Of a stretch of DNA of 57,629 bases, positions 17,606 through 25,806 are shown one piece after another. The position numbers were made by a program, and so were the translations under genes. The DNA comes from a virus. Every line of letters begins with the position of its first letter. The stretch's first letter is position 1. The notes beneath the pieces were generated by a model. That model worked only from the letters and a program-made list of their open reading frames with translations, was not told the DNA's origin and did not search any database. The stretch is taken from positions 1 through 57,629 of IMG/VR virus record IMGVR_UViG_3300020220_003659; one strand, 5' to 3'.

Positions 17606-19231
17606 ATGCAAAAAAACAAAAACGTAGTTGAAGATGCTTTGTTTCAAATTAAAAATTTGGAAGAGGCTATTCAAGAAAATGCAAAAGGAATACTTCATTC
17701 TACAATGAAAGAAGAAATCAAGCAATTGGTAAAAGAATCTCTGAACGAACAAGATGACGATGAGGTTGAAACAGTTTCAGGTGACGAAACAATCAGTACA
17801 GGAGAGGAAGGTGATGATGAAATGTTAGATGACGAAGATTCATTAGAAGATGTGTCAGCAAATTTACAAATGGGTGATGAGGGTGACATTGATGATGAAG
17901 AAGTAATTAATATGACAAAAGCGCCAGATTCTGAGGTCTTAAGAGTTTTCAAGGCTATGGGACCGGATGACGGTATAATCGTACAAAAAGAAGATGATAT
18001 GATAAACATAAAAGATGGTGATAACGAATACATGATCAAATTAGCAGAAGGTGAAGAAATGTCCTTCATGGACAAATTCAAAGAGTTAGACTCAGAAGAA
18101 ATAGGTGAAGATTCTTCATTTGAAAATGATTCAAAAAAAATTTACGAAATTGAAGTTGGATCTGATGATGACGATGATGGAGATGACTTTAACATGTTCG
18201 ACGATGATGATGACGATGATGACGATGAAAATGAATATTTTTTAGAAAACGCATCGGTTGATGAATTTAGAGGAGCTAAACATAATCAGAAACAAAATAC
18301 TGAAATGAGTGAAGACGATGAAAGAACATACGAAATCGAATTTTCTGATGAAGATGATGAAGATGATGAAGATGATGATGAAGATTCTCAATTTTCTTTT
18401 GATGAAACAATGGAAGGTATGTCTGACGAAGACGACTTCAATTATCCAGAGGAAGATGATGATGATGATGATGATTTTACTTCATTGGATGATGCGATCA
18501 TGGAAGCTATCAAAAAATCTGCAAAACCTAAAGGTGTGGGAATCGGAAGTGGACCTAAATTCAAGTATGGTAAGACAACAGACTATCCAACCAAAAAACA
18601 AAAATCTGCTTTTGGTAATGATAGTGTAAAAGCTAAAGGAACTGGCAAAGCCAAATTCGAATACGATGAAGAAGTGAACATGGACGGTTACTCAGAAAAA
18701 AAACCTAAAAGAAGTGTTAAAAAGGTAGAAACTAAAGAAGCGTCAAGAACTTTAGGGGCTGGTAGATATTGGGGAAAACCAGGTTTACCAAAACCAAAAG
18801 CAGCACCAGCACATTTAAGAAAAGAATCAGTAGACAGAGAAGTTAGTTTGTTAAGAGAAAAAAATGATGAGTACAAAAAGGCTCTTGATGTTTTCAGAAA
18901 TAAACTTAACGAAGTTGCGGTATTCAATTCTAACTTGGCTTACGCAACAAGACTTTTTACAGAACACTCAACAACTAAACAAGAAAAAATCAATATCCTT
19001 AGAAGATTTGATTCTGTTGAAACTTTGAAAGAATCTAAAAATTTATACAGAACTATCAAAGACGAATTAGGATCTACTTCAAAAGGTAGCGAAACAACAA
19101 TTAAAGAATCGTTCGAAAGAAACGTAGTTAAAACTCCATCAACAGGATCCTCTACAAATCTAATCGAATCTAAGACTTATGAGAATCCTCAATTTATGAG
19201 AATGAAGGATCTTATGTCAAAACTAAAATAA
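17606..19231 (+). CDS. 22: Prohead scaffold protein (gp22-like)
   Basis: The 541-residue protein combines a short helical N-terminus, a very long Asp/Glu-rich middle (runs of Asp at about 190-290), a basic disordered part with Ala/Gly/Pro, and a helical C-terminal domain. That domain includes NSNLAYATRLFTEHSTTKQE and KINILRRFDSVETLKE, the region that matches T4-like scaffolds best. T4 gp22 is shorter (269), so the acidic part is greatly expanded here. Several L-x-E sites suit gp21 cleavage. It sits directly before the major capsid gene as in T4. Confidence 0.9.
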   Translation: MQKNKNVVEDALFQIKNLEEAIQENAKGILHSTMKEEIKQLVKESLNEQDDDEVETVSGDETISTGEEGDDEMLDDEDSLEDVSANLQMGDEGDIDDEEVINMTKAPDSEVLRVFKAMGPDDGIIVQKEDDMINIKDGDNEYMIKLAEGEEMSFMDKFKELDSEEIGEDSSFENDSKKIYEIEVGSDDDDDGDDFNMFDDDDDDDDDENEYFLENASVDEFRGAKHNQKQNTEMSEDDERTYEIEFSDEDDEDDEDDDEDSQFSFDETMEGMSDEDDFNYPEEDDDDDDDFTSLDDAIMEAIKKSAKPKGVGIGSGPKFKYGKTTDYPTKKQKSAFGNDSVKAKGTGKAKFEYDEEVNMDGYSEKKPKRSVKKVETKEASRTLGAGRYWGKPGLPKPKAAPAHLRKESVDREVSLLREKNDEYKKALDVFRNKLNEVAVFNSNLAYATRLFTEHSTTKQEKINILRRFDSVETLKESKNLYRTIKDELGSTSKGSETTIKESFERNVVKTPSTGSSTNLIESKTYENPQFMRMKDLMSKLK

Positions 19232-19256
19232 ACAATAAAAAGAAAAAAACAAAAAA

Positions 19257-21131
19257 ATGGGAGCATTATTAGAATCAGGTCTTGTTGGTAACATCGGTCT
19301 TAAGCACCTTAAAGTTATCAAAGAAGACACTATTAACAAATGGGACAGATTAGGCTTTTTAGATGGTCTAAGAGGTCACTTGAAAGAAAACGTGGCTCAA
19401 TTATATGAGAACCAAGCTTCTTACTTAATCAACGAAGCAACTTCTGACGGATCTTCAAACGGAGCGTTCGAAACAGTTGTTTTCCCGATCGTAAGACGTG
19501 TATTCTCTAAATTGTTGGCTAACGATATCGTTTCTGTACAAGCAATGAACTTACCAATCGGTAAATTGTTCTACTTCGTACCACGTATCCAAGGATACGC
19601 TAACGACGTACAAAATGATGGTGGTGGAGAACACTACGCACCTTACGGAGCACCCAATGCGGCTGCTAATCAAACACCTAACTCAGGTTATCCAGGAGCA
19701 CCTTCACCTAATTACCCTTACGGAAAAAATCTTTACGATTTATTCTACGAAGGTAATGAAGCGGCTTTAGATCCTCCAGGATTATTCGACTACTCAAAAG
19801 GTAGATGGACGGCTTGTACTACTGAAACTTCAGTACAAAAATGGGTAAACGGAGAGTTAGTTGACGCTCTTGATGATGATCCTGTATATGTAGGACCAAA
19901 CGTAAGAAAAATCTTAATGAAACTTTGTGGATTTACTTCTACAGGTGCTGGTAAACTTATCGGACCTGACGGTCAAGAAATGGACACAGAATCTTTCCTT
20001 TCTGACTTAGTTATCACAAAATTTGCAGGTTTTGTACAAGCCCCTAATTCACCATGTCCTGTAGGTTCTGGACCACTTCTTTTCAGAGTTGTGACTCAAA
20101 TCTACGGTAAAGGTATCGTTCAATACGGACAACAAACACAAACCAACTTCAATAACTTGACTTACCCTGCGACTTATAATAACAACACAGGAAACGGTGG
20201 AAACTATTGGGATATTTGTGACTCACAAGGTTGTATCTATCTTGAAGTAGACCTTTCTTGTCCAGCATGTCCTGACTGTGGTGATACTTCATTAGATGGT
20301 TACACAGGTGTAACTCTTACAGCCCTTACTTCAGGTACATCATTCCAAGCAACTTGGAGACGTTACGAAGAAATGGAATTCGAAGACAAAATTGGTGAGG
20401 TTTCTTTTGACCTTGAGTCAGTAACTGTATCTGTTACAGAAAGAAAACTAAGAGCACAATGGTCTCCTGAATTAGCTCAAGACGTTGCGGCATTCCATAA
20501 CATCGACGCTGAGGCTGAATTGACAGCATTGTTGTCAGAACAAGTGGCAGCTGAGATCGACCGTGAAATTTTACGTGACTTACGTAAAGGTGCGGCTTGG
20601 AACTTACGTTGGGATTACAACGGATGGAGAAGAATTGGTGATACCACTTCTTACACTCAAAAAGACTGGAACCAAACTTTGATTACAGCAATCAACCAAT
20701 TGTCAGCACAAATCCACAAATCTACTTTGAGAGGTGGTGCTAACTGGATCGTTGTATCTTCTGAGATTTCAGCTATTTTTGACGACTTAGAATACTTCCA
20801 CGTATCTAACGCGGCTCCTGAGCAAGATCAATACAACATGGGTATCGAAAGAGTAGGTACGTTATCAGGACGTTACCAAGTTTATCGTGATCCTTACTTC
20901 CCACCAAACCAAGTGTTGGTAGGTCACAAAGGAACATCATTGTTAGACACAGGTTACATCTACGCACCGTATGTACCTCTACAATTGACACCTACAATGT
21001 ACAACCCATTCAACTTTACACCTATCAAAGGTATTATGACACGTTACGCTAAGAAAATGGTTAACAACCGTTTCTACGGACGTATCACAGTTGATGGAGT
21101 TAGAACATTTGACTTGAGAGAATTGAGATAA
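19257..21131 (+). CDS. 23: Major capsid protein (gp23-like)
   Basis: The 624-residue protein has the T4-like capsid N-terminus (a helical region with WDRLGFLDGL), then FPIVRRVFSKLLANDIVSVQ and PIGKLFYFVPRI. The C-terminal half has ELAQDVAAFHNIDAEAEL, LTPTMYNPFNFTPIKGI and KMVNNRFYGRITVDGV. A protease site I-N-E then Ala at residue 60 parallels the gp23 cleavage after Glu65. A central Gly/Asn/Cys-rich section (about 120-365) is longer than in T4 and contains a CPACPDCGD motif that could bind metal. Codon choice is more C-ending than in the neighbours (AAC, TAC, GAC, CGT), as in highly expressed genes. A strong terminator follows 20 bp after the stop. Confidence 0.96.
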   Translation: MGALLESGLVGNIGLKHLKVIKEDTINKWDRLGFLDGLRGHLKENVAQLYENQASYLINEATSDGSSNGAFETVVFPIVRRVFSKLLANDIVSVQAMNLPIGKLFYFVPRIQGYANDVQNDGGGEHYAPYGAPNAAANQTPNSGYPGAPSPNYPYGKNLYDLFYEGNEAALDPPGLFDYSKGRWTACTTETSVQKWVNGELVDALDDDPVYVGPNVRKILMKLCGFTSTGAGKLIGPDGQEMDTESFLSDLVITKFAGFVQAPNSPCPVGSGPLLFRVVTQIYGKGIVQYGQQTQTNFNNLTYPATYNNNTGNGGNYWDICDSQGCIYLEVDLSCPACPDCGDTSLDGYTGVTLTALTSGTSFQATWRRYEEMEFEDKIGEVSFDLESVTVSVTERKLRAQWSPELAQDVAAFHNIDAEAELTALLSEQVAAEIDREILRDLRKGAAWNLRWDYNGWRRIGDTTSYTQKDWNQTLITAINQLSAQIHKSTLRGGANWIVVSSEISAIFDDLEYFHVSNAAPEQDQYNMGIERVGTLSGRYQVYRDPYFPPNQVLVGHKGTSLLDTGYIYAPYVPLQLTPTMYNPFNFTPIKGIMTRYAKKMVNNRFYGRITVDGVRTFDLRELR

Positions 21132-21150
21132 TCAATTAAAACCGATTAAG

Positions 21151-21181
21151 AAAAAAGGTCAGAGAAATCTGACCTTTTTTT
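21151..21181. terminator. Bidirectional terminator after the capsid gene
   Basis: The hairpin AGGTCAGA-GAAA-TCTGACCT is flanked by a run of A on the left and T on the right, so it can end transcription both from the capsid gene and from the opposite gene that stops at 21180. Confidence 0.93.
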
Positions 21182-21410
21182 ATTCATTACCTTTTTGTGG
21201 ATCGGTTAAAACACGAATTGATTTTGATATGACCTCAACTTCACCAATTGTATAGACATTATTTTTATATGCCAATTTAATCGCCTCAACCAAAAAAAAC
21301 AAAGCTTGATCTGAGCTCATTGATTGTAATATAACATCCAAATGTTCTTTAGTTAACAGGTCTACAGATCCAAAAAGATTTCCGTACTTTTTTATTTCTT
21401 CATTATTCAT
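21180..21410 (-). CDS. Hypothetical protein, 76 aa
   Basis: Not recognised. It is a small helical acidic protein (for example DQALFFLVEAIKLAYKN) without signal or membrane segment. It stops inside the hairpin shared with the capsid gene and starts at ATG 21410 in the 44-bp divergent gap in front of the gene at 21455. It could be a small regulator, but nothing shows this. Confidence 0.7.
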   Translation of the reverse strand: MNNEEIKKYGNLFGSVDLLTKEHLDVILQSMSSDQALFFLVEAIKLAYKNNVYTIGEVEVISKSIRVLTDPQKGNE

Positions 21411-21425
21411 TTTTATTTAGTTAGA

Positions 21426-21432
21426 TATTTAT
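21426..21432 (+). promoter_or_regulatory. TATTTAT element in a divergent gap
   Basis: TATTTAT 22 bp before the ATG at 21455, in the gap shared with the reverse-strand gene that starts at 21410. Confidence 0.45.
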
Positions 21433-21454
21433 AATATAATGTTTGTTATTCTAT

Positions 21455-23128
21455 ATGGAAAGTAATTATTCTAAAATTAAATCTGTAGATGGTTGGGTCG
21501 AGTTAAGACCTGATATTTTGATCGAGGATTATGTAAAATATTTTAAAAAAAATATTAACGAAGCCACAGGTGACAGAGTAGGTGGTGCAGGAGCATACAT
21601 ACCACCACTACAACCAGGTGAAAGAGAGTTTGTCAAATCACAGTTAGGACCTTTCAATATACCGGTGTCCAACTACAAAAGTCCGTTAGTTCAATATGAT
21701 AGTTATGATCATCATTGGGATTTAGGTAGAAAACAAATTAAAAAATTAGAAAAGGAGGCTAGAAAAGTAACTGATTACATAAAACATCATCCATACTCAA
21801 CTTTTACTGATGAAGATGGAGGGATTATTAACCAAACACCAAGCGGAAAAATCAAAAAACCACCTTTTAATTTAGAAGTAGTACCAATTGAAACAAAATC
21901 TAGAAAAATAAACGAAGTAACCACTTCAACGACGGCAGGAGAATATAGTGGCCCGCAAGAACTAGGTATGAGAAAATGGACTAAACCAGAATTAGGTCCA
22001 TATTTAGAAGACTCAAGTCATCCCGCAAATAGACAACAAAAAACAAAAACTACAAAAAACAACGTGACTAAAGTAGTTGGTGGATGGGAGCCAAGGGAAA
22101 ATTCTTTTGAGGTACCAACAAATAATGTTTCATCAAAAAAAGTAAAAAGAGTAAAACCTAATGGTGAACTTACAGACAATCCTATTGAGTGGTATAAAGA
22201 ATTTAACAAAAAGAAAGAAATTGCAAGAAAACTGGAAAAAAAATCTTTAATGGAAGATTTGGCCGTTTGGTTTGGAAAAAAGAAAAAACCAAAAGGTTCA
22301 TCTCAACCAAAAGGACCTTGGGTTGATATCTGTAGAAAAGTTGATGGAAAACATCCTCCTTGTGGAAGAAGTGATACGAGTAAAGGATCTTACCCAAAAT
22401 GTAGAGCTGCTGGTGTTGCCGGTAAAATGAGTGACTCGGCAAAGAGGTCCGCTTGTCAACAAAAAAGAAGGGCCGAAAAAAATGACACTCAATCAGGAAA
22501 AGGTCAAAAACCAGTAATGACCAGTTATAAACCAAGAAAAAATACAAATGAAAATATAAGTAGAATAATAACACTTACAGAAGCGGACATTCAAAAAATT
22601 GTAATGAGAGTTTTAAATGAACAAAAAGACCCACCCATAATTAGTCCAAATCAAACTATATCATTGACTTGTCAAAACTTTACTATCTATCAAGACAATG
22701 GTGTTGATAAAATCAAATTATTGTCAAAAGAAACTATAAATGGAAAACTTTTGACTAGTTCACAAGTAATTCAGGGGTCATCATTCCAAGACCTTGGTCA
22801 TAAAATAGGTGATGTGTACGGAAGTGGTTTTCAAGAAACATATGACGAAGAAAACGTTATGTTAAAATTTGATGTGAAAACGGATCAACCAAGTTTTGAG
22901 ATATTTGGACCCGAAACAACCGATTATGATTATAGTTTCATTGTAAAACCTGTCAATGACAAATTAAAAAGGTTATTGAGTATACAAGGGCAAGGTAAAA
23001 ATATAATTTTCAATATCAAAAGGGACCAAGAAGTTAGTTATTGTAAAATAACCAAAAATGAACCATCTAGTGAATTCCAAACGACTTTAACTACAGATTG
23101 GGGTCTTAATAATGCTCCGTTTGTTTAA
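21455..23128 (+). CDS. Putative virion protein with Cys/His-rich basic region, 557 aa
   Basis: The ATG at 21455 is chosen; upstream only a TTG remains in frame. The first 185 residues are mixed and Pro-rich; residues 190-285 are basic and disordered. A Cys-containing basic region follows with DICRKVDGKHPPCGRSDTSK and YPKCRAAGVAGK, which resembles the DUF5872-type segment seen in marine phage proteins (by eye). A short helix ITLTEADIQKIVMRVLNEQ precedes a beta-rich C-terminal domain. That helix ends like a prohead protease site, suggesting a capsid-associated role. The gene converges with the lipoprotein gene and their ends overlap by 4 bp. Confidence 0.75.
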   Translation: MESNYSKIKSVDGWVELRPDILIEDYVKYFKKNINEATGDRVGGAGAYIPPLQPGEREFVKSQLGPFNIPVSNYKSPLVQYDSYDHHWDLGRKQIKKLEKEARKVTDYIKHHPYSTFTDEDGGIINQTPSGKIKKPPFNLEVVPIETKSRKINEVTTSTTAGEYSGPQELGMRKWTKPELGPYLEDSSHPANRQQKTKTTKNNVTKVVGGWEPRENSFEVPTNNVSSKKVKRVKPNGELTDNPIEWYKEFNKKKEIARKLEKKSLMEDLAVWFGKKKKPKGSSQPKGPWVDICRKVDGKHPPCGRSDTSKGSYPKCRAAGVAGKMSDSAKRSACQQKRRAEKNDTQSGKGQKPVMTSYKPRKNTNENISRIITLTEADIQKIVMRVLNEQKDPPIISPNQTISLTCQNFTIYQDNGVDKIKLLSKETINGKLLTSSQVIQGSSFQDLGHKIGDVYGSGFQETYDEENVMLKFDVKTDQPSFEIFGPETTDYDYSFIVKPVNDKLKRLLSIQGQGKNIIFNIKRDQEVSYCKITKNEPSSEFQTTLTTDWGLNNAPFV

Positions 23129-23376
23129 TTACCAATTAAGGAAGACTCAAAAAATTTTTTTTCTTCTTCACTCATTTCAGACCAAGTATTGTATAATGCT
23201 CGTTCAAAACGACTTAATTTAGAAAGATCAATTGTTTCGTCTTGTGGATAACTTCTTGTTGTGTGTTCTTTTTGGGATTTATTTTGTAGTGATCCGTATG
23301 CATCACACGACGTTTTAGTGGTTTTACAACTTACAATAGACAAACCTAAAATTACAGATAAAATTACTTTTTTCAT
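23125..23376 (-). CDS. Small lipoprotein, 83 aa
   Basis: The N-terminus is a lipoprotein signal: MKK, a hydrophobic stretch, then the lipobox IVSC, with Cys17 as the lipidated residue. The mature part is small, polar and charged, with ERALYNTWSEMSEEEKKFF near its end. It overlaps the upstream gene by 4 bp. The size suits an outer-membrane lipoprotein such as an o-spanin or a superinfection exclusion protein. There is no inner-membrane spanin partner next to it, so the role is open. Confidence 0.8.
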   Translation of the reverse strand: MKKVILSVILGLSIVSCKTTKTSCDAYGSLQNKSQKEHTTRSYPQDETIDLSKLSRFERALYNTWSEMSEEEKKFFESSLIGN

Positions 23377-23810
23377 ATTTGATTACTTTTTTCGATTTTT
23401 AAAATTATTTCTTCATAAACTTTATCCAAAGTATTTTTGATGTTGGACTTCACCATTTTCTCGGTATTCAAACGTCTTTTTTCTACCTCCATATCATATA
23501 AATATGTAATTCTCTCATTGTCTCGTTTAGATAATACGACATCATAGTGGAAAACGTGATTTGTAATTTCAACCCTACCAAAATCCAAAACTATAAACAA
23601 ATTTAAACTTTCATTTATGATATACCGTTTGAGAGACATCGGAGCAATCATGAAATCAGAATCTTTGTGGGAAATGAGTTTGACACAAATTTTGAATGCT
23701 GTTTTTTCATGTAATTCGACTTCCTCGTAAGTTTTAAGAGCTTTTAACCTACTTAGTCTACGCAGACGTACTTGGAATCGTTTATAGAGTCTTAAAATCA
23801 ATTTTTCCAT
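23373..23810 (-). CDS. Hypothetical protein, 145 aa
   Basis: Not recognised. It is basic, with an Arg-rich start (LILRLYKRFQVRLRRLSRL), a central beta-like section and a charged helical end. There is no cleavable signal. The 3' end overlaps the lipoprotein gene by 4 bp, so the two are probably translated together. Upstream, the reverse strand has TATATTTG, resembling the Bacteroidota host -7 element TAnnTTTG rather than TATTTAT, so it may be expressed early by host polymerase; this is only suggestive. Confidence 0.7.
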   Translation of the reverse strand: MEKLILRLYKRFQVRLRRLSRLKALKTYEEVELHEKTAFKICVKLISHKDSDFMIAPMSLKRYIINESLNLFIVLDFGRVEITNHVFHYDVVLSKRDNERITYLYDMEVEKRRLNTEKMVKSNIKNTLDKVYEEIILKIEKSNQI

Positions 23811-23879
23811 AGTTAGTTGTTTATTTCTAACTACAAATATAATAAATAAATTGATTAAAAAAAAAGAAAGTAAAAAAAA

Positions 23880-24347
23880 TTAACAAAATGCCCCTGAACA
23901 CCTTCGTTTTCCGTCAAGTCCTTTAATTTTTCCTTTACAAACTTGTACGGCGTGACCATTTGAATATGCACTGGGGTACACGTCATATTTTGCTTTTGCA
24001 GAGGCAATTCCTCTAGCACAAAGTTTTGTACCTGTTTTTTTTCTACCTTCCATCATGACCATATCTTCATCATCAATATTCATGGATAGTTCCATACCAT
24101 CTCTTTTGGACTCATTCATTAAAAAATCAAAAACTTGATCCATGTTGTTTTTTGCTTCCGAAATGTGGTCTTGAGCCCAATCATGCCCGTTTTCTAAAAT
24201 AGACTCAACCATTTCGTGATCTAAATCTAATAATAAATCACACTGCCTTCTCATTTGTTCTAAATTGGAGAAGAACATATATCTTGATGATTTTTCTTCT
24301 TGAGTTTCTCTAATAACTCTTTTAATGATTGAATCTAAGTTTCTCAT
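23880..24347 (-). CDS. Hypothetical protein with C-terminal Cys/Lys motif, 155 aa
   Basis: The N-terminus MRNLDSIIKRVIRE is followed by a Thr and looks like a short targeting helix ending at a protease site. Residues 30-95 are helical and acidic. The C-terminal 55 residues (CARGIASAKAKYDVYPSAYS, then VQVCKGKIKG and RRCSGAFC) form a compact basic region with four cysteines. Similar tails occur in marine phage proteins of unknown role. It could be packaged in the head, by the N-terminal feature, but this is inferred. Confidence 0.72.
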   Translation of the reverse strand: MRNLDSIIKRVIRETQEEKSSRYMFFSNLEQMRRQCDLLLDLDHEMVESILENGHDWAQDHISEAKNNMDQVFDFLMNESKRDGMELSMNIDDEDMVMMEGRKKTGTKLCARGIASAKAKYDVYPSAYSNGHAVQVCKGKIKGLDGKRRCSGAFC

Positions 24348-24421
24348 AATTAATTATTTAATCCGTTTGGTCCGCCCAATGCCACCGCGTTTAGTTGAGT
24401 TACAGCAGTTCCGTATTCATT
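24344..24421 (-). repeat. 78-bp direct repeat, copy 1
   Basis: Identical over 78 bp to 25411-25488. It contains the last codons of one short virion-like gene, its stop and the start codon of the gene behind it. Confidence 0.97.
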
Positions 24422-25120
24422 AGTATAAACAGGATAAGGAACTTGTAATGTTACTGTGTTTCCACTACAGTCAGGAACACATAATTCATATGGTGGGGGG
24501 TTGACAGCCTCAGACTCGCCAAATGAACAAATAGCAATTGCAATTGCATTACAATTTTCCTCTAAATTAGGACCTGTTTGAATTGAGAGTGAATTGAAAG
24601 GTATATTACTTGATATTGTCACGTAACTAGCAACTGCGATTGGAGTGGCGTCACAAATAGGGTCAACATTACTCAAATTTGGACTCATCACAAATGTGTT
24701 ACCATTCAAAATCCCACAACAATTATCACAAAGACTAACGGTAACAGGACCTGTATTTGATATAAAATCCATATTTGTAAACCAATTTGGTTGTGAACCT
24801 GGTACAAATTGCCATGCCACATATATTGTGATTTCAGTAATATATGAACTAAAATACAAGTCGTGTTGAAAAATAACTGGAAGACCAGATTGACTGAATC
24901 CGCCCATTAAAATAACTTGAGTGCCAGGGTATGTAAAATCAAAATTTGGCTCAACACAAAGTGAATATGGTTGTGGCTCTAAAAATGTGGTTACAAAAGT
25001 TGTGTTTCCAGAACCTGCCACTGTAACACCGTCTATTACTACTGAGGTGTAAAAAGGGGGGAACCCGTCTTCTCCTGCTACGGTCGGTACTGAATAAACT
25101 TGTGGACAACAATTTGGCAT
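24350..25120 (-). CDS. Cysteine-rich beta-domain protein with conserved tail, 256 aa
   Basis: The protein is nearly all beta with repeated Cys pairs. Residues about 1-200 look like the beta domain in the proteins at 10408-12210 and 45320-49027: VIDGVTVAGSG, an internal SLCDNCCGILNGN, and PFNSLSIQTG occur in the same order. The last 40 residues (CVPDCSGNTVTLQVPYPV then VTQLNAVALGGPNGLNN) are shared with the protein at 25417-25782. No secretion signal is visible, so it is probably placed on the virion. The function is likely adhesion or decoration, inferred from the relatives. Confidence 0.75.
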   Translation of the reverse strand: MPNCCPQVYSVPTVAGEDGFPPFYTSVVIDGVTVAGSGNTTFVTTFLEPQPYSLCVEPNFDFTYPGTQVILMGGFSQSGLPVIFQHDLYFSSYITEITIYVAWQFVPGSQPNWFTNMDFISNTGPVTVSLCDNCCGILNGNTFVMSPNLSNVDPICDATPIAVASYVTISSNIPFNSLSIQTGPNLEENCNAIAIAICSFGESEAVNPPPYELCVPDCSGNTVTLQVPYPVYTNEYGTAVTQLNAVALGGPNGLNN

Positions 25121-25123
25121 CTT

Positions 25124-25414
25124 CTATGAAATTAATTTGTTGAATACTGTTATGTTATCATCACATGTTCTAACAATTACAGTGCTTTCGGTTACTTCTC
25201 TTGTAGGGCAACAATCAAGACAAGACTCTACAGTTGAAATTGCGAAGTGTGTAGGATCGGATAGTACTGGATTGTTGTTAACCGTACCACATAAAACATT
25301 ACCAGTGTTGTCATAAACTTTCCATATTGATCCATCAATAATTGTAAACGACCCAAAATCTACGGTCACTTCTTCTAATGGATTTTCACAGAGTGATATT
25401 TTACTATAATTCAT
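25124..25414 (-). CDS. Small cysteine-module protein, 96 aa
   Basis: A paralogue of the protein at 25417-25782: both start with a short strand, then PLxEVTVDFG, a D-x-x-GN turn (VYDNTGNVLCGTV) and a closing Cys motif (CLDCC). The arrangement parallels the six C-terminal modules of the giant protein at 49027-57198. The tail of this one (RTCDDNITVFNKLIS) lacks the conserved GGPNGLNN ending. It is 2 bp upstream of the larger beta-domain gene. A role as a small virion protein is inferred. Confidence 0.72.
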   Translation of the reverse strand: MNYSKISLCENPLEEVTVDFGSFTIIDGSIWKVYDNTGNVLCGTVNNNPVLSDPTHFAISTVESCLDCCPTREVTESTVIVRTCDDNITVFNKLIS

Positions 25415-25488
25415 AATTAATTATTTAATCCGTTTGGTCCGCCCAATGCCACCGCGTTTAGTTGAGTTACAGCAGTTCCGTATTCATT
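25411..25488 (-). repeat. 78-bp direct repeat, copy 2
   Basis: Identical to 24344-24421. In this copy it covers the end of the gene at 25417-25782 and the start of the gene at 25124-25414. Confidence 0.97.
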
Positions 25489-25782
25489 TGTCCAAACAGG
25501 ATGAGGAAAAAATAACTCTACAACATTACCATCACAATCTTTCACACACAAAGTATATTCAGGATTCACAGCCTGAGGAGTACATGCCTCGCAAGTATCA
25601 TATGGTAATAGTACTGTATAACTTGGGACACCAGGTTCTGTATTAGTCACAGTGGCACAAAAAGTGTTACCGTTTTCGTCTTGAATTGAATAAACGTCTC
25701 CAGTACTTGGGGTAATACCTCCAAAATCTACAGTAACCTCAATCAAAGGGTAACCACATATCACCATATTAAAATTTGCCAT
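25417..25782 (-). CDS. Small cysteine-module protein with conserved tail, 121 aa
   Basis: The first 85 residues form one cysteine module (VICGYPLIEVTVDFGG, DENGNTFCATV, CEACTP) resembling the gene behind it. The end (YTLCVKDCDGNVVELFFPH, then the conserved VTQLNAVALGGPNGLNN) matches the end of the 256-residue protein. So it is a mosaic of the two neighbours. It is the first gene after the 487-residue protein at 25807 and has its own TATTTAT element at 25797-25803. Confidence 0.75.
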   Translation of the reverse strand: MANFNMVICGYPLIEVTVDFGGITPSTGDVYSIQDENGNTFCATVTNTEPGVPSYTVLLPYDTCEACTPQAVNPEYTLCVKDCDGNVVELFFPHPVWTNEYGTAVTQLNAVALGGPNGLNN

Positions 25783-25796
25783 TTTAGTTTTTTATT

Positions 25797-25803
25797 ATAA
25801 ATA
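25797..25803 (-). promoter_or_regulatory. TATTTAT element (reverse strand)
   Basis: Read in reverse, GTATTTATAA lies 14 bp before the ATG at 25782, in the gap after the preceding gene. Confidence 0.45.
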
Positions 25804-25806
25804 CTT

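Noticed and set aside
23834-23841. Host-type -7 element (TATATTTG, reverse) before the gene at 23810
   Set aside because: It fits TAnnTTTG but I saw no matching -33 TTG at the expected distance; AT-rich background makes chance matches likely.
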